Source: Anoplolepis gracilipes
Taxonomy: Eukaryota > Arthropoda > Insecta > Hymenoptera > Formicidae
DNA length: 64,000 bases
Direction: 5' to 3'
Assembly (NCBI RefSeq): GCF_047496725.1
Contig: NC_132977.1
Location: forward strand, 12,472,001-12,536,000
The position numbers were made by a program, and so were the translations under genes. Of the stretch, positions 31,697-43,199 are shown piece after piece. The stretch's first letter is position 1. Each line of letters starts with the position of its first letter. The notes under the pieces were generated by a model, which saw only the letters and a list, made by a program, of their open reading frames with translations, was not told where the DNA came from and made no database searches.

Positions 31697-32463
31697 GGTG
31701 GCCCATTTTAAACAATACGGTCAATTTTCTCATAAACTAAGCGAAATATCGAAAAATGGTTCAGACAGGTGTTGCATGGTTTCGAAGGGGCTATAAGATG
31801 GTGCCATTGGTTTGACCTTGAAGGATCACATAAAGGTCACGTGAAGGTCATTTTAAATTTCTTAAATAGAACACCCTATATATTTTTGCATATTCTTGTA
31901 GCTTATCTCGAGAGCTTTCCAAAACACTATAATAAAATGTTTTTTCATTAAATACTTTCTGAGTTATAAGACTTCAAAGTTGCAGTATTTTGACATAAAA
32001 TACAAGATATCTCGTAAAATATTCATTTTTTGATTTCTTACTCTAATACTTTTATGCACAGAATAATGAGACGAATCAATTGGTCTAAAGAAAACACATA
32101 ATTATGTTTAAGTTATCTTTAAGAAAAAATCTGAATTTGCAACTAGCAGTTACACATTTTTACTTTGACCTAACCTAACCTAACCTAACCTTTTTAATTA
32201 ATAGTTCAATAATTATTGCACTAATTGCAAAATGATACAGGACTTTTATGTTCACTTTTATGTTTGACCTGTTCTATCTGTCCTAGAGAGTTGGGGCGAT
32301 TATTACCGGACATCTTGTACATATGTATAATATTGTTCGCTCATTTTTAATTAATATTTTAATAATTATTGCGAAAATCACAAAATGACTTAATACTTTT
32401 TTGTTCAGTTCACTATACTCTACCCACTCACGAGCGTTGGCTCATTAGTTATGAGACACCCTG
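31694..32463. mobile_element. Foldback-type element A3, chimeric
   Basis: The left end CAGGGTGGCCCATTTTAAA and the following 440 bases match half of A1. The right end ATGAGACACCCTG has different sequence before it, yet TA flanks both sides. It may be a chimera of two related elements. A (CCTAA) array lies inside at 32166-32190. Confidence 0.6.
32166..32190. repeat. Short CCTAA telomere-type array
   Basis: Five consecutive CCTAA units, the insect telomeric pentamer. It is internal and sits where the A3 foldback arm ends. Confidence 0.8.
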
Positions 32464-32505
<42 letters not shown>

Positions 32506-32548
32506 TATATTTACATGTATATATATATATACATTTACATGTATATTT

Positions 32549-32590
32549 ACTCTGTATATTGACATGTATATACATGTCAATATACAGAGT
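32549..32590. repeat. 42-bp perfect palindrome
   Basis: The sequence from ACTCTGTATATTGACATG to its exact reverse complement spans the left end of the DD41D element (CAGAGTGTC starts at 32585). TA and TACA tracts precede it (32465-32548). Confidence 0.85.
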
Positions 32591-33139
32591 GTCTCAGAAC
32601 AACCTTCCGTCCGTAAAATGACGTACTCCTGACATAATTTTAAGACAATTTTTCCTTTACCAAAATTTGATTTAAAGCATAGTTTTTGAGTTATAAGCGA
32701 AAATAGTTAGCAAATCACTCGTCGAGTACAGAAGGCAGGCAGGAGTGGCGCGGCGCACCGTGAGCGCGGGCGCAGCTGATCGTCCGACGAGTGATTACCG
32801 CCGCATGAGTCAAAATCGCTTACTATTTTATCTTATAACACAAAATTATGCTTTAAATAAAATTTTGGTAAGCGTGTAGCAATTAGCTGATCGCAGCGCT
32901 CGACGTTATTTTAAGGAACACTTATTCCTGACGTAATTATACGACATTTTCTTCTTTACCAAAATTTTATTTAAAGCATAATTTTATGTTATAAGATAAA
33001 ATAGTTTATAATAAAATACAATAATAAAAATTAATATAATATAAGATCGTATAAATTAGACGCATGATCGATGCTGCAATCAATCAGCCTGCGATTATCA
33101 GCGATTATCAATAAGCGTGAAGAAGATATGGCATCGTAC

Positions 33140-34191
33140 ACAAGTTAAGAATATTATGACATGCTGATGGCACTTGGCGAGTGTCACGGGCAGCAGAACC
33201 ATGCTGCAAGAAGATACGCCGAATTGTATAAACCGAAGACATCCATCGGGTCACGTCATACTTGGAGCAGCTCAAAGATTGTACGATACTAGCAGTGTTC
33301 TGCCGAACAAACACGACACTGGGAGAAATCGCGACGTTAGAAATGTACGGAACACGGAGAGAGTCATCCGTGCTTTGGAGGATGCTCTCAAAACGAGTAT
33401 TCGAGTAGTTGCACGAGAACAAGATTTATCTCGTACAACCGTACAACGAATATTGAAAGAAGAAAAGTTGCACGCGTTTCATTATACACGCGTGCAACAT
33501 TTACGACCAGCAGATTACCCTGCAAGACGAACGTTTTGCGAAAATTTTTTGCGAAACGTTGATCAAGATCCCACATATTCCTCTCGTGTGATATTCAGCG
33601 ATGAATCGCTATTCACACAAGAAGGAATTTTTAATGTGCATAATATGCACTTTTGGAGCGAAAAAGATCCCAGAGTCACACAACTTCGAAATTTCCAAAC
33701 TCATTGGAAGATTAATGTGTGGGAATAATGGGCACTGAAATACTTGGTCCAGTTATTCTTCCAGATATTTTAACTGGAAGAACCTACGTAGATTTTTTTA
33801 CCAGAAAATCTACCACATTTCTTAGAAGATCTGCCATTATTTGAAAGAAACGATATTGTCTTTCAACAAGACGGTGCTGGGCCACACAGTGCCAGGATCG
33901 TTACCAATTATTTGAACGAGAATTTTCCCAGACGCTGGATGGGTCGGTACGGCCCGATACGTTGGCCCGCAAGATCTCCGGATCTCAACCCTCTCGATTT
34001 TTTTATGGGGATACTGCAAGGAAGTAATTTATAAAACGCTTCCCGAAGATATAGAAGATCTGGAGACAAAATTACGATTTGCTATTTGGAATATCGACAA
34101 AGAAATAATGGAGAACGTCGAAAGAAATTTATTAAAACGCATGAGAGCTTGCGTTAGGATGGACGGCGGGCATTTCGAGCATCTGCTCTAA
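33140..34191 (+). pseudogene. DD41D transposase, frameshifted
   Basis: The N-terminus (YYDMLMALGECHGQQNHAARRYAELY) is in one frame. From about 33260 another frame gives RTTVQRILKEEKLHAFHYTRVQHL, SRVIFSDESLFTQEGIFN (first Asp) and WKINVWE before a TAA. The rest is in other frames: FQQDGAGPHSARIV (second Asp) and RWPARSPDLNPLDFF. Counting gives 41 residues between the last two Asp. The order matches IS630/Tc1/mariner transposases abundant in insects. The frame ends in HESLR..GRRAF. At least three frame changes make it dead. Confidence 0.8.
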
Positions 34192-34645
34192 AAATTTTAT
34201 TTAATCAATCCGCTCTTTTCAGAGCGACCAAACATTTTTACGTTGAAACATCTTATTGTGAGCAAAATAAAAATAAATTTTCCCAAATTTTTTCCCTCGC
34301 ATCATAAATGCAATAGTTTCAAAAACGTATGTAGCACGCGTTTTTTTAAAATATTGATTGACTCTCTCAGCTGAGCCGGAAAATCAATATATCGATCGGT
34401 CTGAGATCGTCGACAATAATGTGGATGACAATCAAAGGAGCGGTCAATGACAATCGAAGGAGCGTCGCGGAGACGGTTATCTCTCTCTCTTTTTCTCTCT
34501 TTCTCTCTCACTCACTCACTCACTCACTCTATCCCTTTCTTTTACGCACACACTCAGCCATACAAAATCAATATATCGATCGGTCTGAAGTCGTCGACGA
34601 CAATGTCGATGACAATCGAAGGAGCGTCGCCGTCGCGAAGACGGT

Positions 34646-34703
<58 letters not shown>

Positions 34704-34764
34704 TCACTCATTCACTCTGTCCCTTTCTTTTATACACACACTCAGCCATACACACATCGCATGT

Positions 34765-35095
34765 AGCAATCAGCTGATCGCAGCGTCCGACGTTATTTTA
34801 AGGAACACTTATTCCTGACATAATTATAAGACATTTTCTTCTTTACCAAAATTTTATTTAAAGTATAATTTCATGTTATAAAATAAAATAGTTTCAGCGA
34901 CTCATGCGGCGGTAATCACTCGTCCGACGGGTTGATTACCGCCGCATGAGTCGCTAAAACTATTTTATCTTATAACATAAAATTATGCTTTAAATAAAAT
35001 TTTGGTAAAGAAGAAAATATCTTATAATTACGTCAGGAATAAGTGTTCTTTAAAATAACGTCGGACGCTGCGATCAGCTGATTGCTACACGCGAT
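34765..35095. repeat. Inner palindrome within the DD41D element
   Basis: The arm from GCAATCAGCTGATCGCAGCG is repeated inverted, meeting at a centre near 34925 (ACTCGTCCGACGGGTTGATT). The same arm occurs at 32880-32990 and 35355-35470, so this is an extra foldback copy of the subterminal sequence. Confidence 0.75.
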
Positions 35096-35153
35096 ATGTG
35101 TATGGCTGAGTGTGTGTATAAAAGAAAGGGACAGAGTGAGTGAGTGAGAGAGT

Positions 35154-35159
<6 letters not shown>

Positions 35160-35233
<74 letters not shown>
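35160..35233. repeat. GA microsatellite
   Basis: (GA)n of about 70 bases. The matching CT tract is at 34650-34697. Both lie in inverted copies of one segment. Confidence 0.95.
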
Positions 35234-35235
<2 letters not shown>

Positions 35236-35720
35236 CGTCTTCGATAACCGTCTTCGCGACGGCGACGCTCCTTTGATTGTCATCGACATTGTCGTCGACG
35301 ACTTCAGACCGATCGATATATTGATTTTCCAGCTCGGCTGACAGACACATCGCGTGTAGCAATCAGCTGATCGCAGCGTCCGACGTTATTTTAAGGAACA
35401 CTTATTCCTGACGTAATTATACGACATTTTCTTCTTTACCAAAATTTTATTTAAAGTATAATTTTGTATTATAAGATAAAATAGTAAGCGATTTTGACTC
35501 ATGCGGCGGTAATCTCGTCGGACGGTCAGCTGCGCCCGCGCTCGCGGTGCGCCGCGCCGCTCTTGCCTGCCTTCTGTACTCGACTAGTGATTTGCTAACT
35601 ATTTTCGCTTATAACTCAAAAACTACGCTTTAAATTAAATTTTGGAAAAGGAAAAATTGTCTTAGAGTTGTGTCAGGAGTACATCATTTTACGGACGGAA
35701 GGTTGTTCTGGGACACCCTG

Positions 35721-35738
35721 TATATACATGTGTATGTG

Positions 35739-35770
<32 letters not shown>

Positions 35771-35781
35771 TGTATATATAC

Positions 35782-35823
<42 letters not shown>

Positions 35824-35835
35824 GTATATATACAC
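35721..35835. repeat. TA/CATG microsatellite
   Basis: TA tracts with CA and CATG interruptions just outside the right end of the DD41D element. Confidence 0.9.
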
Positions 35836-35944
35836 ATATCAATTTAATGTTAATAGGTTTCCACATCACCCTTGAGGTACTATTATCGATGCATTTTTTT
35901 TAAAGTGGTTTTCCCAGTAGACCTAATCCACTAAAACTACAACT

Positions 35945-37720
35945 CTATTTACCTTTTTTTGCTTTAAGCAACGAAATATCAACATCAATTTTTAATGCAT
36001 TTATTCGCATCAAAGAAGATAAAGATGTATTGTTTAAACATGAGTGTGTATCTGATTTTATATATTTCATTTTTGAAAATGAAGTTTCACACAAATATGT
36101 AGAACCAAACATTGAAAATATTTTTAAACCAAAATTTCTTAATTGTGGATATTTGGTTTCATTTAAAATTTTGAAAAATTCAACACCTGTTTCTGGCCGT
36201 GAGTTCAGTGAAATGTCAGTTTGTAAATCACACAATTCCAATTGAAGGTCAACAAACTGTTCAACTATTGGAACAGTCCGAGGATTTTCGTACAGGATAA
36301 GATCTTTCCTCAACATTTCGAAATCGCGAAATCGTTTGTCAAATTGTGTAATTAATTCATTAATGATATGTACTAAAATCGCATTTTGTTCCATGCTCTT
36401 CAACAAGTACGCTACAGAAAGGAAAGAAGCATAAACTATTTCTTTCCAAATGGTTTAAAAATATTTTTAATCTTGCACGGAATGAATCGATGTGGCTCAT
36501 TAATTCGGATATAGTCTGATTACTCTGCTAAAGCTTCAAGTTCAAAGTATTTAAATAGCAAGTCAAGTCTGTAATGAATGCTAATTCACAAAGTGATTCA
36601 ACGTCCTCGAAGAATGTTCTAAATATATTTAATTTTGCGTCGCACGTTTCTTGTATGAAAAGATATATTTCTTTTCTAATAGCAAAAAATTTTTGCAAAG
36701 TTTTTCAGGCACTTATCCATCGCACTTCACAATAAAGAGGGATGTCTTTATAGGCTGCATCGTATTCTTGAAAGAAACTTTGAAATTTTCGATGAAGCAA
36801 AAATTTGTGGCCACCTTTAATTGCATTTACTATTGCCGTAACATTCTGCATAGCGTTGGATAATTTTACATTTTTTCCACATAAAGTTTCTTGATGTATT
36901 ATACAATGAAGTAAAGGAAATTAAAATTTTTTTTTTTTACTTGTCCGAAAAGTCCAATTTTAGATCCTACCATAGATTTTGCACCATCTGTCACTATACA
37001 CGAACATTTCGACAAATCGCAACCATTTTTTTGAAGAGTAATTTCAAGCGCTCTGTAAATATCACTGCCGGTTGTTGTATCATGTAATGGCACTAAATCT
37101 AACATTTCTTCAACACACGAAAAATCATTTTGTACGATTCGCGAAAATGCTTAGTTGACTTATATGTCGAACAACCGTGCTCTCGTCGAGACACAATGAG
37201 AAATAAGTACATGTTGCTAACAATGATCTCAATTTCTCTTCGATACAGCTGGCTATCATAATAATTCTTGATTTTACTGTGTTACGACAAAGTGGAATAT
37301 TATTGACGTTTTCAGGTGTTATATTTCCAAATTCTTTCACTGCTGCAAGAATGCAATCTTTTATGAAAACACCATCGGTAAATGGTTTTGAATGGTTTCG
37401 CAATGAGATATGAAATGGCATACAATGTGCGAATCGTTTTATCTTGAATGTCTTCATCTTCATTATTACAAACGTCCGAATTATTACACCAAAACGTTGC
37501 TGATATACTAATTGTAATGCTGCAATCAAAACAAATTTTTCGTGTCCCACATACATTGAATATTCCTTGGAATGCTTATGTTCATAATGTCTATGAATTG
37601 CATATTTTTTTACACTACCTGGTTCAAAACCACATAAAAGACACACTGTCCGATTTGCAATACACGTGAAGAAACTGTCTTCATGCTTTATCAAACTGCT
37701 GTTTATAATTCTGTTTAGTT
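35945..37720 (-). pseudogene. hAT transposase (BED finger to hATC), minus strand, broken
   Basis: Reading leftward from 37694, residues CLLCGFEPGSVKKYAIHRHYEHKHSKEY form a C2H2 BED-type finger. Then a catalytic-region stretch follows (FSLCLDESTVV, to 37125) and VPLHDTTTGSDIYRALEIT, CSCIVTDGAKSMVG (36899-37105). At the end come the hATC dimerisation block LRNFGLKIFSMFGSTYLCETSFSKMKYIKS and SLMRINAL (35945-36406). Order and spacing fit a hAT transposase of the ZBED/GTF2I-repeat-like type found in animals. Stops and frame changes occur between 36406 and 37125. The C-terminal part is repeated on the plus strand at 39325. Confidence 0.82.
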
Positions 37721-38155
37721 ACCATTTTTTCAAAATTGCCGCAACACGATATGCACAATTGCACAATTTGTTGATTGTACAATTTGATAACGCATATAAA
37801 TTAATTATATTTTGTTATAAAAATGTTCTCAAAGTGTTATAAAGTCATTATAAATTACAATTTTCGAAGACATGAGTCACTTTACAAATTAACTTTTTTA
37901 AATTGGAATTATTATATTTCTAAACTGGGAATTATTTAGAAAGTAAGATTTCTTTACAATCAACAAATAGTGCAATTATGCATATTATGTTGCGACAATT
38001 CTGAGAAAAATACTAAAAAGAATTATAAACAGTATTTTGATAAAATATGAGAAGACACTTGGAAATATTAGAAATACACTTGAGACATTAATAATATTCC
38101 ACTTTGTCGTAATACAGTGAGATCAATAATTATTATGATAGTCAGTTCTCAAAAA

Positions 38156-38176
38156 AAAAAAAAAAAAAAAAAAAAA
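38156..38176. repeat. Poly-A tract
   Basis: A run of more than 20 A, perhaps the tail of a retroposed sequence. AT-rich sequence without a gene follows to 38416. Confidence 0.8.
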
Positions 38177-38415
38177 CTAAAATAGCTAATAAATTTAATT
38201 TTTACTTTAATATTAAGAAGAATTATACGGGAAAAATAAGATATATTTATCGTTATGCAAATCGTTATTGCTATGATTAAAGGTGGCAACAAGTTTTTGC
38301 TTTATAAAAAATTTTAAAGTTTCCTTGAAGAGTACGATGCGGCATACAAAGATGTGTTTCCTTATTTAAGGTCCTTATAATAGTGTTATAGCCCCAGAAA
38401 AGGCTACAGATTTAA

Positions 38416-38416
<1 letters not shown>

Positions 38417-38464
<48 letters not shown>
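38417..38464. repeat. TA microsatellite
   Basis: (TA)n tract bordering a GC-rich segment. Confidence 0.95.
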
Positions 38465-38472
<8 letters not shown>

Positions 38473-38479
38473 TTATATT

Positions 38480-39230
38480 GATGCAGGAATGCATCGCGAG
38501 CGAAGCGATAATCGCGCGAGCCGCTGACGCAGCGAGCCACGCGCGCCCGAGACCGAGCGCAAACACGAAATCGGAAAGGTGTCGCCGAATTGCTAAAAGT
38601 ACAAGCGAGGAAATTCGACTTTGAACTTCCTCGCCTGCACTAAAACGCGAATTCAGCAACATAACCATATTTGGTCATGTTGCTAAAGGACCCCCTCCGA
38701 AAAACCATGCAGTTCGGAGGGAAGCTCAGCACCCGCCGCGATGAAGCGACGGGCAGTCGTTGATTAGATCCTAACGAGGAATAATCGTCACGGACAGTTA
38801 TTAAATAGAACGAGATACACGAATAACTAAGAGATATACGCGCGCCTGAGATAAGCCGACGCGTATCAGACTACCTGTACGACAGAGTATACGAGAGATA
38901 CCGCTCTCTCCCTTTAACCGATAATACACACGAGTGTAAATACGTACGCTGGGAGCAGTGACAAAATACCAAACCATTGATTTCTTTTAAACTGTTATTT
39001 ATTATAATAAAACAAAGAAAGTAAGCAATTAAAAATATTAAAATAAAAAGAGGCCACTGCCCGCCGTATCCCCGGCCTTCCCTGAACGGATCCCGAAAAA
39101 TCCTGTGCCTCCCTCCTGGAGGCACAACAATAGGCAAGTGCTAGAAAAACTCCTACAAAAAATATTTTGTTGTTAGGTAAGAAATATACCTTTACACAAG
39201 AAATATACAACACAAAACTGGACACAATTA
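38480..39230. other. GC-rich structured segment, identity unknown
   Basis: Markedly GC-richer than its surroundings. Two hairpins stand close together: GCAACATAACCA paired with GGTCATGTTGC (38657-38684) and CCTCCGAA paired with TTCGGAGG (38694-38721). A GGGCAGTCGTTGATTAGATC stretch follows. Later parts have a TATTAAATAG box and TAATAAAAC signal, which could suit an LTR, but matching ends were not found. Open frames on the minus strand (38871-39225) are not recognised. Confidence 0.35.
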
Positions 39231-39859
39231 GCTCATTCTTTGAAGACGCTAAATCTTCTCTTTCTGTAACGAATTAAAGAATATGAAACAAAATGCGATT
39301 TTAAAAATATGTAAATCTTATTAATGCATTAATTACACAATTTGATCAACGATTTCGCGATTTTGAAATATTAAGAAAAGATCTTATTCTGTACGAAAAT
39401 CCTCAGATTGTTCCAATAGTTGAATAGTCCGTTAACCTTTAATTAGAATCGTGTGACTTACAAAATGATTAAAATCATTATCAGAAACAGATCGAGTTTT
39501 TTAAAATCTTAAATAAAGTCAAATATCCAACAATTAAAAAATTTTGAAACTAAAAATTTTTCAATGTTTGATTTTATGTATTTATGTTTGGTTCTATGTA
39601 TTTATAATTTATATGTTCTCATTTTCTAAAATAAAACATACTAAATTGAATATACGACATTTTTAAGCGATATATCTTTATCCTCACTGATACGAATAAA
39701 TACATCAAGAATTGATATTGTATTTCGTTATTAAAAAAATGTAAATAGAGTTTGTTTTAGTAGAAAAGTAGAATATGGGGAAATCTCTTCAAAAAAGCAT
39801 CAAGAATAGTACTTCAGTCGTGGAAATCTATTGACATTAAATTTAAATATATGTAATAC

Positions 39860-39924
39860 ACACCCACACCCACAACCCACCCACCCACACACACGCACAC
39901 ACACACGCACGCACACGTGTGTGT

Positions 39925-39975
<51 letters not shown>

Positions 39976-39990
39976 TATATCATACACGTG
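39860..39990. repeat. CCCACA/CA/TA compound microsatellite
   Basis: CCCACA-type repeats, then CA, GT and a long (TA)n. No gene; Thr/His and Ile/Tyr frames are artefacts. Confidence 0.95.
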
Positions 39991-40009
39991 TTCATTTCAG
40001 TGTCTCTTT

Positions 40010-40340
40010 TAACTTTAATGTAAGAATATAAGTCTATAAACAGAAGTACACAAGACAATACGCACCCATATAATTTACAGTTAATATCGTTCCTGAGCTC
40101 GAGTGTCTTACGTTTCCGCGAGTAATCTAGTTGCTATGAAATAAAAGAAGTAGGGATGCCAGTGAACAAAATCGGCCGAAATGGGCAAACAGGCCTGATT
40201 TTTAATGTAAGTGGCTGAAGAGGCACCAGTAGTGCCGAAACGTACCACATTTATATGTAATTATTGAAGAAATATACCACGTTCTATCCAAAAACATGTG
40301 TTCGGTTTAGACGTCATTGACATTCTTAATTAATTCTTTT
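40010..40340 (-). mobile_element. Inverted terminal part of the Penelope-like element
   Basis: On the minus strand this equals the 1570-1700 terminal repeat joined to the 26590-26795 3' region. An inverted partial end is common in Penelope-like insertions. It borders gypsy integrase sequence at 40328, closing the nested block that opened at 1561. Confidence 0.75.
40215..40243 (+). ncRNA. Hammerhead-ribozyme-like core in PLE terminal repeat
   Basis: CTGAAGA, hairpin GGCAC-CAGTA-GTGCC, then GAAACGT. Compared with the copy at 1664-1698 the stem bases differ but still pair. Stem I/III and the cleavage site were not resolved. Confidence 0.4.
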
Positions 40341-41328
40341 GTTTAAAATTGCGCGTTAAGCAACATATAGAAAACTATGTAAAGTATTTAAGTTATGGTT
40401 TAGTAGGAAAAAAGTCGGAAGGTGAAATGGAAATCTTCGACAAGGTTGCCGTGCCATTTCATACTTTACACACAGATCATTTCGGACCTCTCGAGGTTAT
40501 CCGAGACGGTTATAAATATATATTAGCTATCATGGACGCGTTTACAAAATTTACTTGGCTTTTCGCGACTAAATCCACTACCACAGAGGAAGTAACATTA
40601 AACTTAACAAACTAATTTGATTTATTGGAATTTCCTAAGCGTATAATTACTGACCGAGGAACCGCGTTTACTTCCAAAATATTTGCACAATTTTTAAATG
40701 ATAGAAATGTGAACATTTAATGACCGCGGTAGCATCACATAGGCGAACGGACAAATCGAACAAGTCAATCGATTTCTTAAGTCAACCTTGTCAAAGATCA
40801 TAGACAATCCGGCAAATTGGAAAAAGGCGTTAGGCAAAACACAATTTGTAATTAACAATACGTTACATAAAGCGATAAACACAAGTCCGAGTAAAATGTT
40901 GCTAGGATATGATCAGTGTCAAAATTACGATATAGAATTGGCGTCGTTAATCGATAATCTAATGCAAATAGATAGCAACATAGAAAAAATGCGAACTGAA
41001 ATTAGAGACTCAGCTGAAATAACGAATCGCGCTATGCAAGAATATAATAAAATCTAATACGATAAGAGACATAAAAAGCCTATCAAATACAAGGGAGATT
41101 TAGTTTTTGTTAAAATATTACAGTACAAATCGAGTACAAATCAGAAGTTGTTACCGAAATACAAAGGTCCTTACAGAATTAAGACTGTACTAAAAAAAAA
41201 TAGATTTGTCATTACCGATGTACCGGAATATAATTTGACTCAAAAGCCCTTCAATACTATATTATCATCGGATAAAATAAAACCATGGATTCGAATATCG
41301 GAGAAGCAAGACAGCGAAAAAGAATAAT
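40328..41328 (+). pseudogene. Ty3/gypsy integrase, C-terminal part
   Basis: The frame resumes as VKQHIENYVKYLSYG, EILDKVAVPFHTLHTDHFGPL (first Asp), IMDAFTKFTWLFATKST, and RIITDRGTAFTSKIF (second Asp) after a stop at about 40614. A gap or frameshift near 40722 follows, then NGQIEQVNRFLKSTL with the Glu. From 41090 GDLVFVKI and LLPKYKGPYRIKTVLKKNRFVI form the GPY/F module. A TAA at about 41326 ends it. It joins in frame with the SYW block at 1547 once the nested 38.8 kb is removed. Confidence 0.82.
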
Positions 41329-41371
41329 TTAGATTAGATGTAAAATTATAATAGTACGTAGTTCTTTTATC

Positions 41372-41441
41372 TCTCTTTTCTTAATACTTAACTTATCCTA
41401 ATTTCTTAATTAAGATAAGTTAAATATTAAGAAAAGAGAGC
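41372..41441. repeat. Long hairpin next to gypsy 3' end
   Basis: CTCTCTTTTCTTAATACTTA pairs with TAAATATTAAGAAAAGAGAG around a TTAATTAA centre. 41441-41590 is AT-rich with no gene. Confidence 0.75.
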
Positions 41442-41652
41442 ATTATTACAAATAATTTCAATAGCATATGTACTTGTTTATATTTTATTTTCTTTTTTTT
41501 ATTTTGTTTATATTAGTTTGAATTAATTGGGAATTAGAAATATTTAGTCTATAAAAAAAAATAATAATAATGATATAGTAATAGCTACCTGATTATGTAA
41601 TATAAGATACCATCGTTCGAGGACGAACGAAAAGGTCAGAATGACCGAAACT

Positions 41653-41901
41653 GTAAGCGCAAACGACATTATCGGTGCGATCACAATCGATCCCCCATCT
41701 ATTGGTTCCGCGCAAGTCGATAGTCCCAAAATTTTAAATCAGAGTTAGTTAGCGAAGGACTGCCTAACGAGTAAAAAGTGCGAGTATAGCGAAGGGTCGT
41801 CTATCTCGGTGGGTGCGAACGAAGGACCATCTCGTTGTTCCCGACCTCTTTAAATAAATTCTTTATTTGCAGACTGAACGTCAGGAGAAAATTTGTGACA
41901 A
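41653..41901 (+). mobile_element. Probable gypsy 3' LTR
   Basis: It follows GTTCGAGGACGAACGAAAAG and GTCAGAATGACCGAAAC, a stretch typical of the end of gypsy elements. Starts TGTAAGCGCAAACG and could end TTTGTGACA at about 41901. AAATAAATTC near 41852 may be the polyadenylation signal. The 5' LTR is outside the window, so it cannot be compared. Confidence 0.4.
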
Positions 41902-43195
41902 GTACCGCGATTGATTTTTTTTGTGATACATTCTGTAAAACTGTTTTTTTTTAATATATGCTCTTTTATTATCTAAATACTAGAATTTATTCATCCTCGT
42001 GAACAGAGAATTTCTTACAAGATTGTATACGTCCAATAGACATGTCATGTTCCATGTCGGCAGTTTCTATATTTTTAAAAGCATTACACAATTTATTGTT
42101 TATTTAACTTATTAATTTCTATATATTTTTTAAAACCTTAACAAATAATTTAAGAAAAGGAATGTTAATTAAAGTCAAAAGAAATATTCCAAAGAAGAAA
42201 AAATAAAAAATGGCATAATAAAAATATGAAAAAGTCTAATTAAAAGAAGAAAAAGCGAATGTAAATAGTGAAGATGAAGACAGAAATAACACCTTTGAGA
42301 GAGTACATTGCAATAGTTGAGCAAGAATACATCGCAACAATTTAATAAACTATATTAGGGTAGGAGTATCCCTACATTAGATTTTCAGTTAGGGATGAAA
42401 TTTTATGGGGCGTGGTAGTCTGCTTCTCTACCGGTAACACCTCTTCCTGAAAGCCCTTCAATCTTCGCGTGTTTTGAACGTCTGCGTGTCTCATTAAATT
42501 TCAGATAGAAAATCGAATAATACACGTGATTTAGTAATTAAAATTTAAAGTTTTATATTGAAATTTACATAAATTATCAGTTACGCAATAGCTTATATTA
42601 TCTGATATTAGCAATGCTTCAAACTGATTCAGAAAAACTGTTGGTATACAATTGTTGGTGTTTTGTTATATATACACAATAATTCCTGCACTATAATTAT
42701 AGGAAAAATAGATTAATTAAATTAAATTATAATATCACACGAAAGAAAAATAAAATACTAAACAAAGTTTTTACTAATTTAAAAATTTGTATTTTTATAA
42801 TATGGAAATTATTTTTTGAACAATAACCCAGAAACAAAACGTTCCTTGGCATAATAAAGAAAATGATTGCTTAACACACATTTTCCTTTAATTGTCATAA
42901 TGTTGCTATCACTAAAACAATAATCATTTTGTTTTGACCAATCTAAGGGCATTACATGGACAACAGTTGCCTTCGCAAATAAATAAATGTTGTAGCATAT
43001 TTATTCTTATAAAAGTTGCCCCAATTTGTTGAAAATTATTGTCACAAAATATTTAGTCATATGTTTCCGTCAATTTAATGGAAATATATAATTGCTATAA
43101 ATAATACATATATATACTATACTTATATATACTATACTTATTTATACTTTAGCTTATATATACTATATTATGTAATATATTTATAATTATAAGAC
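41902..43195. other. AT-rich non-coding stretch
   Basis: No frame, structured repeat or gene was recognised. A short G/C-richer block at 42410-42480 is unassigned. Confidence 0.6.
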
Positions 43196-43199
43196 AACA

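Larger units (their letters stand above)
32585..35720. mobile_element. DD41D-type Tc1/mariner-superfamily transposon with long inverted arms
   Basis: Starts CAGAGTGTCTCAGAACAACC and ends with the near inverse, CACCCTG, flanked by TA. The outer arms (32585-32995 and about 35345-35720) are inverted copies with a GC-rich block (GGCGCGGCGCACCG). Inside are a broken transposase (33140-34191), two direct copies of a segment ending in a CT-rich microsatellite (34370-34755) and an inner palindrome (34765-35095). An inverted GA-rich copy lies at 35095-35340. Confidence 0.8.
37930..39750 (+). pseudogene. Second hAT copy, plus strand, degenerate and interrupted
   Basis: 37935-37990 is the inverted match of 37730-37790. 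38085-38150 matches the inverse of 37255-37320. 39325-39750 matches the inverse of the hATC exon (FRDFEILRKDLILYENPQIVPIVE is readable). Together they form a second, more decayed copy head-to-head with the first. About 1.1 kb of unrelated sequence (38155-39290) is inserted in it. Confidence 0.7.

Noticed and set aside
32166..32190. CCTAA array as a sign of a chromosome end or ancient fusion
   Set aside because: Only five units, inside a chimeric foldback element; a polymerase-slippage or element-borne origin is more likely.
34419..35362. Ser/Leu-repeat frames of 70-120 residues
   Set aside because: Translations of CT/GA microsatellites inside the DD41D element, present on mirrored strands.
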